From: Phycisphaera sp.
Lineage (GTDB): Bacteria > Planctomycetota > Phycisphaerae > Phycisphaerales > UBA1924
NCBI GenBank assembly: GCA_025916675.1
Contig: CP098402.1
Span: 3,553,592-3,617,591 of the forward strand
DNA length: 64,000 nt
Reading direction: 5' to 3'
Every line of letters begins with the position of its first letter. Position 1 is the first letter of the stretch. The position numbers were made by a program, and so were the translations under genes. Of the stretch, positions 27,749 to 38,200 are shown one piece after another. A model generated the notes under the pieces. The model had not been told where the DNA came from. It did no database searches and worked only from the letters and a program-made list of their open reading frames with translations.

Positions 27749-29569
27749 TCAAAACCCAACCGCCTGTCCGTCGGCCCGCAGGTCGCTCGCGGCCAAGTAG
27801 CCGTCTTCCAATCGGTAGATGACCTGCCCGCGGCCGAACGTCGCGTTGCGCGTGCGATAGCGGCGCATCGGGTGGCCCATCGCTTCGAGCTGGTCGTACA
27901 CGCTATCGCCCGCGAGCGTCTCGAAGCCCGGCTCGATCATGACGCGGCCGTCGCGTTCGATCTGCCAGCGCGGCGCGTCGAGACACGCTTGCGGGTTCTG
28001 TCCGTGGTCGGCCAGGCGCACCAGCACCTGGGCGTGGCCCTGGGGCTGCATGAACCCGCCCATGACGCCGAAGGCCATCGCGGGGCCGCCCTCGCGCGTG
28101 ACGAAGCCCGGGATGATGGTGTGGTAGGGGAGCTTGCCCGGCGCGATCTCGTTGGCGTGGCCCGGTTCGAGCGAGAAGTTGCCGCCACGGTTCTGCATCG
28201 CGACGCCGTAGCCGGGGATGACCATGCCCGAGCCGAAGCCCGTGTAATTGCTCTGGATGAAGCTGACCATGTTGCCGTCGGCATCGGCGGCGGTCAGGAG
28301 CACGGTGCCGCCGTCCTTGGGCTCGCCATATTCGAAGTTACCGGCCTTGTCGCGATTGATGAGCTTGGATCGATCTTGCAAGTACCCATCGTCGAGCAGG
28401 TCGTCGACCGACACCCGCATGTGCTCGGGGTCGGCGACGTGCTGGTGCGCGTCGGCGAAGGCCAGCTTCATCGCCTCGATCTGCAGGTGCATCCACTTCG
28501 CGGAGTCGATCTCAAGGTCGGCAATATCGAAGTGCCGCAGGATGCCAAGGGCGATGAGTGCCGTGATCCCCTGGCCGTTGGGCGGGATCTCGTGCAGCCG
28601 CCAGCCGCGGTAGTCGATGGAGATCGGGTCGACCCAGCGGGCCTCGTGGGCCGCGAGATCGACCATTCGCAGCGAGCCGCCGTGCTTCTTGCTCTCGGCG
28701 TCGATGGCTTGCGCGATCTCGCCCTCGTAGAACGCGCGGCCGTTGGTCTTCGCGATAGCCTCCAGTGTGCGCGCATGGCCCGGGCTGGCGAACAACTCGC
28801 CCGGTTCGGGCGTGCGTCCGTCACGCGTAAACGTCTGCTGCCAGCCATCAAACCGATCGGCCCCGCGATACCGGCGGGCCGACGCGCCCCAGCTCTGCGC
28901 CACGCCCGGGCTGACGAGGAAGCCCTCGCTCGCGTAGCGGATCGCCGGCTCAAGGACCTTTTCGAACGGCAGCTTGCCGAACTTCTCGTTCACCGCCGCC
29001 CACCCCGACACCGCGCCGGGCGTGGTCACCGCGCGCCAGTCGTAGAGCGGCATACGGTCGAGCCCGTCGTAGTCCTCGCGCTTCAGCCCCTTGGGCGCAC
29101 GGCCCGAGGCGTTGAGGCCGTGCAGCTTCGTGTTGCCGCCCTCATCCTTCATCCACAGCAGTGCAAAGTTGTCGCTGCCGATGCCATTGGCCGTGGGCTC
29201 GACGACCGTGAGCGCGGCGGCCGTGGCGACCGCGGCGTCCGCCGCGTTGCCGCCCAAGCGCAGCATCTCGAGCCCGGCTTGCGCCGCCAGCGGCTGGCTG
29301 GTCGCCACGCAGTTGCGCGCCAGCACGGGCATGCGCTGGCTGGTATAGGGCAGGTCGTAGCCGAACGGCCCCTGGCCCCACTTGCGATCCTGCGGCAATG
29401 CGTCGAGTTCTTCCACGACGGCATCGTTGCGTCGCGGCGAGGCCGACGCGCGCGACGCGAGGTACCCGCTGCCCGCCGCGGCCGCCAGGCCGGCCGACGT
29501 GGCACGCATGAAATCCCGTCGTGTGAGGTCGTCGTTGGGGTCACCCGGCGCTTTGTGTGGGGTTGTCAT
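27749..29569 (-). CDS. Tat-exported gamma-glutamyltransferase family protein
   Basis: 606-residue N-terminal-nucleophile hydrolase. The N-terminus has a twin-arginine signal (TRRDFMRATSAGLAAAAG), so it is exported folded. Family marks: LEMLRLGGNAADAAVATAAA, NGIGSDNFALLW, TTPGAVSGW, and the processing site region DGGTVLLTAADADGNMVSF, where the Thr after GG would be the nucleophile; the usual TTH is TVL. It would cleave gamma-glutamyl bonds such as those in glutathione. The ATG at 29569 gives the Tat signal; the frame remains open far upstream but that part is non-coding shadow. Confidence 0.88.
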   Translation of the reverse strand: MTTPHKAPGDPNDDLTRRDFMRATSAGLAAAAGSGYLASRASASPRRNDAVVEELDALPQDRKWGQGPFGYDLPYTSQRMPVLARNCVATSQPLAAQAGLEMLRLGGNAADAAVATAAALTVVEPTANGIGSDNFALLWMKDEGGNTKLHGLNASGRAPKGLKREDYDGLDRMPLYDWRAVTTPGAVSGWAAVNEKFGKLPFEKVLEPAIRYASEGFLVSPGVAQSWGASARRYRGADRFDGWQQTFTRDGRTPEPGELFASPGHARTLEAIAKTNGRAFYEGEIAQAIDAESKKHGGSLRMVDLAAHEARWVDPISIDYRGWRLHEIPPNGQGITALIALGILRHFDIADLEIDSAKWMHLQIEAMKLAFADAHQHVADPEHMRVSVDDLLDDGYLQDRSKLINRDKAGNFEYGEPKDGGTVLLTAADADGNMVSFIQSNYTGFGSGMVIPGYGVAMQNRGGNFSLEPGHANEIAPGKLPYHTIIPGFVTREGGPAMAFGVMGGFMQPQGHAQVLVRLADHGQNPQACLDAPRWQIERDGRVMIEPGFETLAGDSVYDQLEAMGHPMRRYRTRNATFGRGQVIYRLEDGYLAASDLRADGQAVGF

Positions 29570-29641
29570 AGCATGAACGGTATAGACCATCGCCCCGCGG
29601 CGTGAGGCCCGGGGCCCAATTCGCTCAGGAGGGGTCTTGTT

Positions 29642-30892
29642 ATGCCACGCCGCACGCTTGCTCTGGGCATCCTCGGGTGCCTCCTCGCATCGACCGCCCA
29701 CGCCGACCCGGCCGTGGACGCCTTCACCCGAGACGGCGCGACGCTCACGAAGGCGACCCAGGAACTCGGCAAGCTCGTTGACAGCGGCGATGCCGACGCG
29801 CGCACCCGATTCGCCCACGCCCTGGCCTCCTTCTTCCACAGCGGCGAGCGTGCGGTCCAGCGGTTGTACGACCACGGCGCGGGCCAGCCCATCCGCTCGG
29901 GCAGCGTCATGATGTTCCGTGGCATGATGCAGGCCGGACGCAACCCCGACCCCAAGCCGGTCAGCGCCGAAGACGTCCGCGATATCGCCCGCCAGTGGCT
30001 GACCGACCTGCGACGGGTTGACCAACTCTTCGACGGTGTTCCCGAGGGCGATTGGAAGCTGCGTCTGGACATGGCGCAGATCCCCATCGACTTCAACGGC
30101 GACGGCGTGGCCTCGCCGGGCGAGGCGCCAGCCCGGGCCTTCTCGATCCTCTTTCGCGGTGGTGTGAACATCCCCCAGGACCAGCAGTCGTTCGTGCTCG
30201 GGCTCGACGCGACCGACCTGCACTGGCTGCGGGCGTACAACGACGTGCTGATGGCTGCCGCCGAGATCATGCTGGCCTACGACAACCAGGAGATGTTCGA
30301 CCGCTGCGGCCACTTGTTCTTCCCCAAGCCCCAATCGCCGTATCCGTTCCTGCAGCAGAGCCGCCCGCTCGATCCGATGGGCATGGATATCGACGTGGGT
30401 GACATCCTCGCGTTCGTGGGCAGCCTCGACTTCCCGCTGGCCGCCGACGGTGCGACGCGCATGGGGAATGCCCGGCAACACCTGCTCCGTGCCATCGACC
30501 ACAGCAGCGACATGTGGAGCAGCGCCCGGGCCGAGACCGACGACGACCGTGAGTGGCTGCCCGCCCCGGGCCAGACGCCCGCGATGGATGGTGTCGAGAT
30601 CGGCGAGCCGCAGGTCCGCATGTGGCTCGACCTGCTCGACGAGGCCGAGGCATTGCTCGAGGGCGAGAAGCTCCTGCGCTTCTGGCGCGGCGACGGCTCC
30701 CAGGGCATCGATGTGCGCGAGTTTTTCGAGGAGCCACGCGACTTCGACGTGTTCTATTGGGTCCAGGGCTCCGCCGCCGCGCCTTACCTCGTACCGGTCG
30801 AGGATCGCCCCGTGACGCGCGACGAGCTCTGGAGCGACATGCAGGACGCCTTTGGCGACGATCTGTTCCGGTCGCTGTTCTACATCAACTGA
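29642..30892 (+). CDS. Secreted protein of unknown function
   Basis: 416 residues with signal peptide PRRTLALGILGCLLASTAHA. The mature part is helical and acidic, with one EF-hand-like loop (IDFNGDGVASPGEAPARAF) and the conserved-looking segments RFAHALASFFHSGERAVQRL and LDATDLHWLRAYNDVLMAAA. I do not recognise a named family. A strong AGGAGGGG ribosome site precedes the ATG. It is divergent from the gamma-glutamyltransferase gene with 72 bp between starts. Confidence 0.75.
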   Translation: MPRRTLALGILGCLLASTAHADPAVDAFTRDGATLTKATQELGKLVDSGDADARTRFAHALASFFHSGERAVQRLYDHGAGQPIRSGSVMMFRGMMQAGRNPDPKPVSAEDVRDIARQWLTDLRRVDQLFDGVPEGDWKLRLDMAQIPIDFNGDGVASPGEAPARAFSILFRGGVNIPQDQQSFVLGLDATDLHWLRAYNDVLMAAAEIMLAYDNQEMFDRCGHLFFPKPQSPYPFLQQSRPLDPMGMDIDVGDILAFVGSLDFPLAADGATRMGNARQHLLRAIDHSSDMWSSARAETDDDREWLPAPGQTPAMDGVEIGEPQVRMWLDLLDEAEALLEGEKLLRFWRGDGSQGIDVREFFEEPRDFDVFYWVQGSAAAPYLVPVEDRPVTRDELWSDMQDAFGDDLFRSLFYIN

Positions 30893-30910
30893 TCTGCGGG
30901 AAATAGAACA

Positions 30911-30945
30911 ACGCGGGCGGCCTGGCAAGGAAAGCACGCCCGCGT
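30911..30945. terminator. Bidirectional hairpin between convergent genes
   Basis: A 9-bp stem ACGCGGGCG/CGCCCGCGT with a 17-nt loop lies between the stops of two convergent genes. There is no T-tract, so termination is inferred from position and stem strength. Confidence 0.5.
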
Positions 30946-30970
30946 GTAGGGAAGTGATCCGGTTTGGGCC

Positions 30971-32635
30971 TTAGTCGAGCACGCAGCCCGCGTCGAAGGC
31001 GTTCTGGAAGGCCTGGAAGTCGAACATGTCCAGGGACCCGTCGCCGTTCAGGTCGGCGATCAGATCACCAGCGTTGTAGGCATTGAAAAACGCCAGGAAG
31101 TCGAAGACGTTGAGCGTCGCGCTGCCGTCGAAGTCGGCCACGCACGCGCTGAGCGGATTGAACAGTGCGTACAACTGGCCCCCCTGGACCAACTCGGGAT
31201 CGGCTTCGGCCTCGTGGACCTGCATGTCCATGAGCCACCAGCCTTCGCCCAGCAGGTCGTCGGCGTAGAAGGCGCCGCTGCTCTCCTCGTTGGTCGTGAT
31301 GAACTCTGGCTCGCCCTCGGTGAAGAACTTGCCGGCCGACGCGGCGATCTCGGTAAGCACGCCGCTGTCGACGTTGTAGTTCCAGATCTTGGCCAGGCGA
31401 TCGCTGCCACCCGGATCCTCCTGGATGACCACGTTGCCGCGATTGTCGATGCCCATGTTGTCCATGGTCTGCTGGCCCTCATCGCCCTGCAGCAGGATCT
31501 CGATCACACCGCCCGCCTCGGGGTTGGTAATGTCGTCGAAGTAATTGGCAAACAGGCGGCTGTTCAGCGAGCTGCTGGCCGTGGTCACCCAATAGAAGTC
31601 GCTCTCGCGACCGTCGCGGACATCCCACGCGCCATCCTCGATGCGCTGCCAGCGGGTGATGTCTTGGGCGATCGATTCGGTCTGAAGCTCGATTCCCGTC
31701 ATGTCGCGCACGTCGCCTAGGTCGATCAGCTCGAAGCGGGCTTGGCCGACATAGCCCGTGGTCGCGTCGCCGAAGCCGAACTCGTTGCTCTCCTCGACGA
31801 CCGTCGTGCCGTCGAAACGCACGACCTGGACGCCGTACAGCGTGCCGTTGGTCAGGCCGGCCTTGTCGGCGGGGCTGCCTTCGGGCTGCTTCTCGCCCAC
31901 GTACACGTACAACTCGCAGGGGGCCGGGCCGGGTGCGGTGCTGCGATCGGCGTCGTCCATGGGGATGACGATGGTCTTGACCTGCTCGAAGGGATTGGCC
32001 AGCACGTTCTCGTGGGCCATCTTGCCGACGGCGGGGATTTCGTAGCTCACGCCGGCGTCATCGCCGGTTACGACGTGGGCGAACGCACGGCCGTGGTCGG
32101 CGCTGAAGGGCGGGCGGGTCTCCTCGCCGCTCATGAAGATGCGTTCGGTCGTGCCCAGGCCGGTGGTCGAGTCGTAGAACGCGCTCACGGGCGGCAGGTC
32201 GGCCGAGCACAGTCGGTTGAGCGTCTCGCTGAACGACTCCGTGTAGCCGACGAACGGTGTCCACACGAAGACGCGCTTGATCAGATCCTCGCCGGCGATC
32301 ACTTCGAGTGTGTCGGCGTCGATGGTCCACTTGCTCACGAACGCGCCGATCGCGCCATGCTCACGAACCACGCCGGCGGACGTGCCAAGTTCGTGGTTCA
32401 TAAGCACGGTGAACGTGCCGTCGCCGTTGTCGTATCCACCCATGCCGTCGGGAATGCCGACCATCCGGTAGTCGCTCCCCGTCGGGCTGTCACCAACGGT
32501 CAGGATGCTGGTCGATCGGGCGTCGCTCAGTGTTCCGTCGACGTAGGGCTCGGCCGAACTGTTTGGGCCGGTGGTCTGGGCAAGGCCGGTGGCGGCACCA
32601 GCGAGAAGCATCAGGGTCGCGATCGAATTGCGCAT
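30971..32635 (-). CDS. PhoX/DUF839-like secreted protein with dockerin-like tail
   Basis: 554 residues with signal peptide RNSIATLMLLAGAATGLAQ. The body reads like PhoX/DUF839 beta-propeller phosphatases: NGDGTFTVLMNHELG, MSGEETRPPF, ELYVYVGEKQPEGS and MDNMGIDNRGNVVIQEDPGG. Such enzymes bind calcium and iron and act outside the cytoplasm. The last 60 residues form two dockerin-like repeats, from CVADFDGSATLNVFDFLAFF to FDFQAFQNAFDAGCVLD. AAAGGAGAATCC precedes the ATG at 32635. The enzyme family is moderately sure, the tail very clear. Confidence 0.7.
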   Translation of the reverse strand: MRNSIATLMLLAGAATGLAQTTGPNSSAEPYVDGTLSDARSTSILTVGDSPTGSDYRMVGIPDGMGGYDNGDGTFTVLMNHELGTSAGVVREHGAIGAFVSKWTIDADTLEVIAGEDLIKRVFVWTPFVGYTESFSETLNRLCSADLPPVSAFYDSTTGLGTTERIFMSGEETRPPFSADHGRAFAHVVTGDDAGVSYEIPAVGKMAHENVLANPFEQVKTIVIPMDDADRSTAPGPAPCELYVYVGEKQPEGSPADKAGLTNGTLYGVQVVRFDGTTVVEESNEFGFGDATTGYVGQARFELIDLGDVRDMTGIELQTESIAQDITRWQRIEDGAWDVRDGRESDFYWVTTASSSLNSRLFANYFDDITNPEAGGVIEILLQGDEGQQTMDNMGIDNRGNVVIQEDPGGSDRLAKIWNYNVDSGVLTEIAASAGKFFTEGEPEFITTNEESSGAFYADDLLGEGWWLMDMQVHEAEADPELVQGGQLYALFNPLSACVADFDGSATLNVFDFLAFFNAYNAGDLIADLNGDGSLDMFDFQAFQNAFDAGCVLD

Positions 32636-32875
32636 GGATTCTCCTTTGCTCGCAGGCTCGATCGGAGCGGACGCGTGCCTGCTCCACCGAGTGCGGCTTT
32701 GGTACCCATGCGTGAAACGAAAGCCAAGCAATCCGGGTCGCTCTGCGCCGAGTCTTCGCGCAATGACGCCGGTCTTGTCCGAGCGTAAACACCCTCTTTA
32801 TGAACGGGGGCGTGCATGCTCCGCGATGTGCTGCGCATGCGAGTGCTGCTTTTTCTGAACAACACAGTGTTGCAT

Positions 32876-33106
32876 CTATCCAAAGACGTGCAGCAGCGCC
32901 CAGATCGCCAGCACCGGCAGCAGCCAGTCGTTGCCGTGATACCCGTGATGGCCGTAGTGCCCGTGGAAGCCGTGGTGGCCGCCGTGGTAGCGGTAATGCC
33001 CGTGGCCGTGGCAGCCCGAGAGCAGGACCGCGCTCCCGACACCAATGAGCACCAGCCCGCCGCGCCACGTATTGAGTCGAGTTCGTCCGTTGGTCGGCTT
33101 GCCCAT
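32876..33106 (-). CDS. Small His/Gly-rich lipoprotein
   Basis: 76 residues. The signal LVLIGVGSAVLLSGC ends in a lipobox, followed by a stretch of about 28 residues dominated by His, Gly and Tyr (HGHGHYRYHGG, FHGHYGHHGYHG) and a C-terminal hydrophobic helix (WLLPVLAIWALLHVFG). The His cluster could bind zinc, nickel or copper. AGGAG lies seven bases before the ATG at 33106, which is preferred over the ATG at 33112. It stands alone between the PhoX-like gene and the tRNA-Ala. Confidence 0.65.
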   Translation of the reverse strand: MGKPTNGRTRLNTWRGGLVLIGVGSAVLLSGCHGHGHYRYHGGHHGFHGHYGHHGYHGNDWLLPVLAIWALLHVFG

Positions 33107-33296
33107 GATCATGCTCCTTTGGCCGCACACACGGGCCGCTAGCCGCCCCCTCCAGCGGCTCGCAGCCCGATGTGTAAGCTAGTGCTAACAACATAACGGC
33201 GATCGGCTGAATCCGAGCCAAGAAATCGCCGGTGTGGGGCGATTTTACGGTTATCGGGCTATATGATCTGCCCCAGCGGCTCGGGAATGGCCGCCC

Positions 33297-33302
33297 TATA
33301 CT
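33297..33302 (+). promoter_or_regulatory. Candidate -10 box for tRNA-Ala
   Basis: TATACT lies 32 bp before the first base of the tRNA. No clear -35 box is seen, so this is tentative. Confidence 0.3.
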
Positions 33303-33334
33303 CACGCCCTCCGGCCGAGAGGCCAAGCGAAACC

Positions 33335-33407
33335 GGGGCGGTAGCTCAGTTGGTAGAGCGCATCGTTCGCAATGATGAGGTCGCGTGTTCGACTCACGTC
33401 CGCTCCA
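33335..33407 (+). tRNA. tRNA-Ala (CGC)
   Basis: 73 nt including the discriminator A; CCA is not encoded. Acceptor GGGGCGG/CCGCTCC contains the G3-U70 pair that defines tRNA-Ala. The anticodon arm is CATCG-TTCGCAA-TGATG with anticodon CGC (reads GCG). The D arm (GCTCAGTTGGTAGAGC) is standard. The next gene starts 19 bp downstream on the same strand. Confidence 0.95.
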
Positions 33408-33425
33408 CTTCCCAATCACACAGGC

Positions 33426-33938
33426 ATGACCGATCGACCCAATCGACTGTGGTGGGCCGTATATCCGCCCCTGGCGGTGGCCCGAGAACTGGCGATTCCG
33501 ATCAAGCAGGCCCGGGCGGCCGTCAAAGCTGTTCAGAAGCGACGCCGGATCCTGATTGCGGCCGCCCCTGCGGCGTTCGCTATCGGGGCGTTCGGCTGGC
33601 TCGCGTTTCTCGAAGCCGTATCCACCATCTACAACGAGGTGAACACGTTCCACCCCGATGGCTCGCTCGCGTCCACGAGCGCCACCGGCCCCTTCGGCAC
33701 CACGACCTACCCGCTGCTGGCCAGCGCGATCCTCGGGTATGGCGTCGCGTGGCTCATCGGCGTCGTGCTGACGTTTGTCGCCCAGGACCGCATCATCGGC
33801 ACCGAGGCCCGCCGCTGCGCGCGCACGCCCGCCTGCTTCGCCTGTGGTTACGACCTCTCGGCGGTGGTGGGGGATGTCTGCCCCGAGTGCGGCACCGCCC
33901 GCGTTGGCGAGCCTCCGGCGCGTATCGTGTCGCCATGA
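33426..33938 (+). CDS. Membrane protein with C-terminal zinc ribbon
   Basis: 170 residues with two membrane segments (LIAAAPAAFAIGAFGWLAFL and LLASAILGYGVAWLIGVVLT) and a C-terminal ribbon CFACGYDLSAVVGDVCPECG. The ribbon type recurs in two other membrane proteins of this window. No function is known. Its stop overlaps the thioredoxin gene start (ATGA), so the two are translationally coupled. Confidence 0.75.
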   Translation: MTDRPNRLWWAVYPPLAVARELAIPIKQARAAVKAVQKRRRILIAAAPAAFAIGAFGWLAFLEAVSTIYNEVNTFHPDGSLASTSATGPFGTTTYPLLASAILGYGVAWLIGVVLTFVAQDRIIGTEARRCARTPACFACGYDLSAVVGDVCPECGTARVGEPPARIVSP

Positions 33939-34507
33939 TCGAGACCGACTTCCTGCGGACCAAGTTCGAGCAAGCCCTGCTATACGACGCCTACGTCGCC
34001 ACCGGCAAGGACAACCACCAGAAGGCGTGGGCTGACTTTCGCCAGAGCGTCCGGACGACCGTCGAGCACCACTCCCTGTTCGAGGGTTTTACCCGTCGCA
34101 TGCACGTCCTCGCCATCAGCGGCACGTGGTGCGGCGATTGTGTGCAGCAGGTGCCGATGCTCGACGCGATCGCCAAGCTCCGGCCCGACCTCATCGGGCT
34201 GGGATTGCTCGATCGCGACGAGCACATGGACCTGGCCGAGCGGCTGGTGATCAACGATGGCAACCGTGTGCCGGTGGTGCTGTTCCTCAACGAGGAATTC
34301 GACTTTGTGTCGATGTACGGCGATCGCACGCTGACGCGATACCGGGCGATCGCCGAACGGCAACTTGGCGCATCGTGCCCGCTGCCGGGCGCGCCGGTGC
34401 CGGCCGACGAGATCGCGGCGACCTTGCAAGATTGGATCAACGAGACCGAGCGGGCCCAACTGGTCTGCCGGATGAGCACCAAGCTGCGCGCCAAGCACGG
34501 CGATTAA
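33935..34507 (+). CDS. Thioredoxin-fold protein (CGDC)
   Basis: 190 residues, cytosolic, with the active site ISGTWCGDCVQQVPMLD (CxxC = CGDC) and the cis-Pro segment NRVPVVLFLNEEF. This belongs to the thioredoxin-family group with a helical N-terminal extension of about 60 residues. It probably reduces or senses disulfides; partners are unknown. It overlaps the preceding membrane-protein gene by 4 bp and precedes the ABC permease gene by 13 bp. Confidence 0.85.
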   Translation: MIETDFLRTKFEQALLYDAYVATGKDNHQKAWADFRQSVRTTVEHHSLFEGFTRRMHVLAISGTWCGDCVQQVPMLDAIAKLRPDLIGLGLLDRDEHMDLAERLVINDGNRVPVVLFLNEEFDFVSMYGDRTLTRYRAIAERQLGASCPLPGAPVPADEIAATLQDWINETERAQLVCRMSTKLRAKHGD

Positions 34508-34520
34508 CGGAAGTCTCACG

Positions 34521-35294
34521 ATGCTCGAACTCTGGCCCCACGCCCGCTACATCTGGCGCACCGCGTTGTCGGACGTGCGCCACCGCTACGCCGGCGCGAG
34601 CGCGGGCGTGCTGTGGAACGTCCTCCAGCCGCTCTCGATGATCCTGGTGTACTCGATCGTGTTCGCCCAGATCATGGACCGCCCGAGCCGGGGCGATGCG
34701 CCGTACGTGGTCTACCTGTGCAGCGCGATGCTGCCGTGGCTGGCTTTTGGCGAGACCGTTTCTCGCGGCAGCAACGCCATCCGGGCGAATGCCCAGTATC
34801 TACGGAAACTGCCCATCCCAGAGAGTGCTTTTGTCGCCCAGACGGTCGTTTCGAGCGCGATCGGGCTGGCGATCAGCTTCGCGCTTCTGGCGGTGGCCGC
34901 CATCCCCTTCGGCTTTATTCCGAATGCGTACTGGCTCCTCGCGCCACTCCCGTTCGCGCTGCTCCTGTTGCTCGCGTTCGGCGTGGCGTCGCTCGGTGCG
35001 GCGGTTGTCCCCTTCGTGTCAGACGTGAGCGAGGTCATCAAGATCGGCCTGACCATCGGTTTCTGGGCCTATCCGATTGTCTATGTCGCCGACATCTTGC
35101 CCCAACCGATCCAGGCCGTGCTCCCATACAACCCGGCGTATCCGGCGCTCGAGGCCGGTCGGCAGATGATCATCGAAGGGCGTTTGCCGGACTGGTGGCT
35201 CATGCCCGCCGCGCTCGGCTGGGGCGTGCTGTTTACGACTCTCGGTTTGCTCGCGCTCAAGGCCGTTCGGGCCGAGATCCGCGACGTGATCTAA
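34521..35294 (+). CDS. ABC-2 type polysaccharide export permease
   Basis: 257-residue inner-membrane permease with six predicted helices, of the Wzm/TagG type. The N-terminus DVRHRYAGASAGVLWNVLQP and the central LRKLPIPESAFVAQTVVSSA are family hallmarks. It would export lipid-linked polysaccharide or teichoic-acid-like polymer. Its ATPase partner, normally the next gene, is missing. The downstream gene is a glycosyltransferase in the opposite direction, 3 bp away, which supports a polysaccharide role. Confidence 0.9.
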   Translation: MLELWPHARYIWRTALSDVRHRYAGASAGVLWNVLQPLSMILVYSIVFAQIMDRPSRGDAPYVVYLCSAMLPWLAFGETVSRGSNAIRANAQYLRKLPIPESAFVAQTVVSSAIGLAISFALLAVAAIPFGFIPNAYWLLAPLPFALLLLLAFGVASLGAAVVPFVSDVSEVIKIGLTIGFWAYPIVYVADILPQPIQAVLPYNPAYPALEAGRQMIIEGRLPDWWLMPAALGWGVLFTTLGLLALKAVRAEIRDVI

Positions 35295-35297
35295 GCG

Positions 35298-38200
35298 TCA
35301 GTCTTCGATCAGCCGCAGGTCGGTCAGCATGATCGCCAGCGGGCGGCCCTCCCCCTGATTCCACTTCCACATGTTGAGCTGCAGGTGGTTCGCGCCCTCG
35401 TTCACGCGCACGGGGATGGTGATGGCGTGGTCGGTACGGGGTTGTGTCTTGGGGATGGGCTGGTCGGCCACCTGCTTGCCGTTGAGGACAACTCGAATAC
35501 GTTGACCGGGATGCGTGTTGCGGCAGGTGATCGCCAGCTTTGCCTTGCCGGCCCTGGTTGCGTGCAACACGGCCGCCGCGCTTGGCCCGCGCAGCCACCG
35601 GAAGCGGTCGAGGTTCTGCTCGGGCTTGGGGCCTTCCCAGTGCTCGAAGCCGAAGCGGGGTTCATACGCCGGGTGCGTGGGGCGGATGAGTGTGGCGCTC
35701 TGGGGCATCGGCGCGGGTCGTGTGAAATCGATCTTGCGGCTCAGGCCGATGCGTTTGCCCGCGCCGCTCTGGGCCAGGGCCGAGTGCAGACGCTGGTAGC
35801 TCGTCCACAGGCTCCACTCGTTCTGGGTGTGGATGCGGGCCCATTGGCCCAGGTCGCTGCGGTAGCTGGCGTCGCGATACAGCGTATCGATCGCCGCGGC
35901 CAGCGCTTCGGCTGATACGTCGGATGCCACGAGCCCGGTCACGCCGTGGGTGATCGCCTCGGGCACGCCACCCACCGGGAAGCCCACCGAGGGCGTGCCG
36001 CACGCGGCGGCCTCGATGAAGACCTGGCCGAACGCCTCGTCGGTGCTTGGCGCGACGAACACGTCGCACGCCGAGTAGAGCATCGTGAGCTGCTGGGCGT
36101 CGCGCATGTAGCCCATCGCGCGCATGCCGGGGATGGGCGGCTTGGCGTTGGGGGCCATATAGCCCACGCCGACGACGGTGGCGTCGGGCAGGTCGAGTTG
36201 CTTGAGTGCCTTGGCGAGGTAGCCGATGCCCTTTCGCTCGTCTTCGAGCGAGCAGGCCGAGGCCATGATGATGAAGTCGTCCTGGGGCAATCCCAGGATG
36301 TCGCGGCAGGTCGCCTTGTCGCGTGGTTGGAGGGCATCGAGGTCAAGGCCATAGCGAACCGCGTGGACCGGTGGGCGGCACCCGAGGTCGAAGGGAGCCG
36401 CGTCATGGTCCTGGGTAGGTTTCTCGATCGTGTCGAGCTTGGCGAGCGCGGCCTTCGCGCGGTCGGCCAGCCACTGGCTGTTGGTCAAGATCGTGAGCGT
36501 CTCGCTACCAGTCAGAAAACGCCGCTTTGCCTCCCACGCGGGGCGGATGGCGTCGTCTTCCATGGCCGGGTAGCCGGCGTTGGTGCTGGTCGGGCCGACG
36601 GTGCCGGTCAGGAAGTCTTCGTTGTCGCCGAAGTAGGTCTCGCGGCCGGTGAGCAGCCACGCGTCGTGCATAAAGAACACGGTCTCGTGCTTGGCGGTGA
36701 TGGCGCTGAGCACCTCTGGCGCGATGTCGGCGCCGTGCACGTTGCCGATGATGACCAGGTCGGGGTCGTGCGCGTCGATGGCGGCCAGGGCGTCGGTGGC
36801 CGAGACGGTCGGGCTCTCGCGCACCGGCTCGGGATGCGTCGCTGCGAGCACACGCACGTCGTGCCCGGCGCTGGCGAAGGCTTCGGCCAATCGCCGCTGC
36901 GCGATGCCCGCGCCGTATTCGAATCCGACGTCATTGAAGAACACTACGCGCAGGCGGCCCTTGACGACCTCCTTCTCCCGCTTCTCCAGCGTGATGTCGT
37001 GTTTCTCGCAGTGGTCGACGACGACCTTGGGCAGCTCGCCTCGGAAGCCCTCGCCTTCGCCCTCGCTGGTCTTCTGGTCGGCGTGGGTGCGATACCAGCA
37101 GATGGGGCGGCCGATGCTGTGGACGGTCGCGCCGGCCTGCGCCATGCGTAGCCACAGCTCGTAGTCCATCGAGTAGTACCAATCGACGCGCACGTGTGCG
37201 CCGGCATTGTCCCACAGTTCCTTGCTGAAGAAACAATCGGGCTGCCACCAGAACTGCCCGGTGAGCCAGCAGTTCTCCAGGTCGAGCATGTCCATGAGCG
37301 GCATCGGGCCGTCGGGACAACTCGTGATGCACTGGTGGACCAGCTTGCCCTCGCGGAACACCTGCGAGACGCCGTTGATGAAGCTCGCGCCGCTGGTCTT
37401 GTACGCGATGGCCGCCGCGGCGAGCGCGCCGGGCGTCAGCATGTCGTCGCTGTTGATCCAGGTGAGCAATTCACCGGTGGAGCGCTCGAAGCCTTTATTG
37501 ATCGCGTCGCTCTGGCCCTTGTCCTTTTCCGAGACGATCACGGCGAAGTGATCTCGGTACTTATCGACGACCTCCATCGTGTGGTCGGTCGACTTGCCGT
37601 CCATCAGGATGTGCTCAAGGTTGGGGTAGCCCTGGTGGATCACCGAGAGGATGGTCTCCTCGATGAAGTGGCCCTGGTTGTACGTGGGCGTGACGACCGT
37701 GATCTTGGGCCAGGGCGAGCCGTCGGGCATCGTTGGCGGCAGAGGCTTCGCGTCGGGCACCACCCAGGGCCACCGGCTGAGGCCTTCGAGCCGCCGGTTC
37801 TGTCGACGGGGTTCGAGAATCTCTCGGGCCCTCATCACGTTCTTCACAAGGGCTTGCCGCGTCTTCGCACTTCCCAGGCCCGTGGGCGAGACCACCGCCG
37901 GCGTGCGCATCGTGGCGTCGGGGGCGGGCGTCGGACCCTCGGAGAGCGCCTTGCGCGACAAGTCGCTCAGGCGGCCATAAAGGTCACCTTCAAGCCGGAT
38001 CGGAAGCACACCGGCCGACGCGGTGTGGCGGGCGAGCAGTGCCAGATCCTTGCCACCGCCGATCCCGCGCCAGTCTTTGGTGCTACGGGCATGCGCACCG
38101 ATCACCACGGCGAGTGCGCCATCGGGCATGGCGTCGGCGATGGAGTCGAGGCTGGCCGATACGGCATCCGCATCGCCGCCGCACACGACCGCGACGGATG

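Noticed and set aside
30080..30130. Dockerin-like tail in the 29642 gene
   Set aside because: Only one internal DFNGDG loop is present, far from the C-terminus, and the protein ends without the FDAGC sequence.
29570..30937. Extension of the gamma-glutamyltransferase frame upstream to 1062 codons
   Set aside because: The extension lies opposite the secreted protein at 29642-30892, and the Tat signal marks the true start at 29569.
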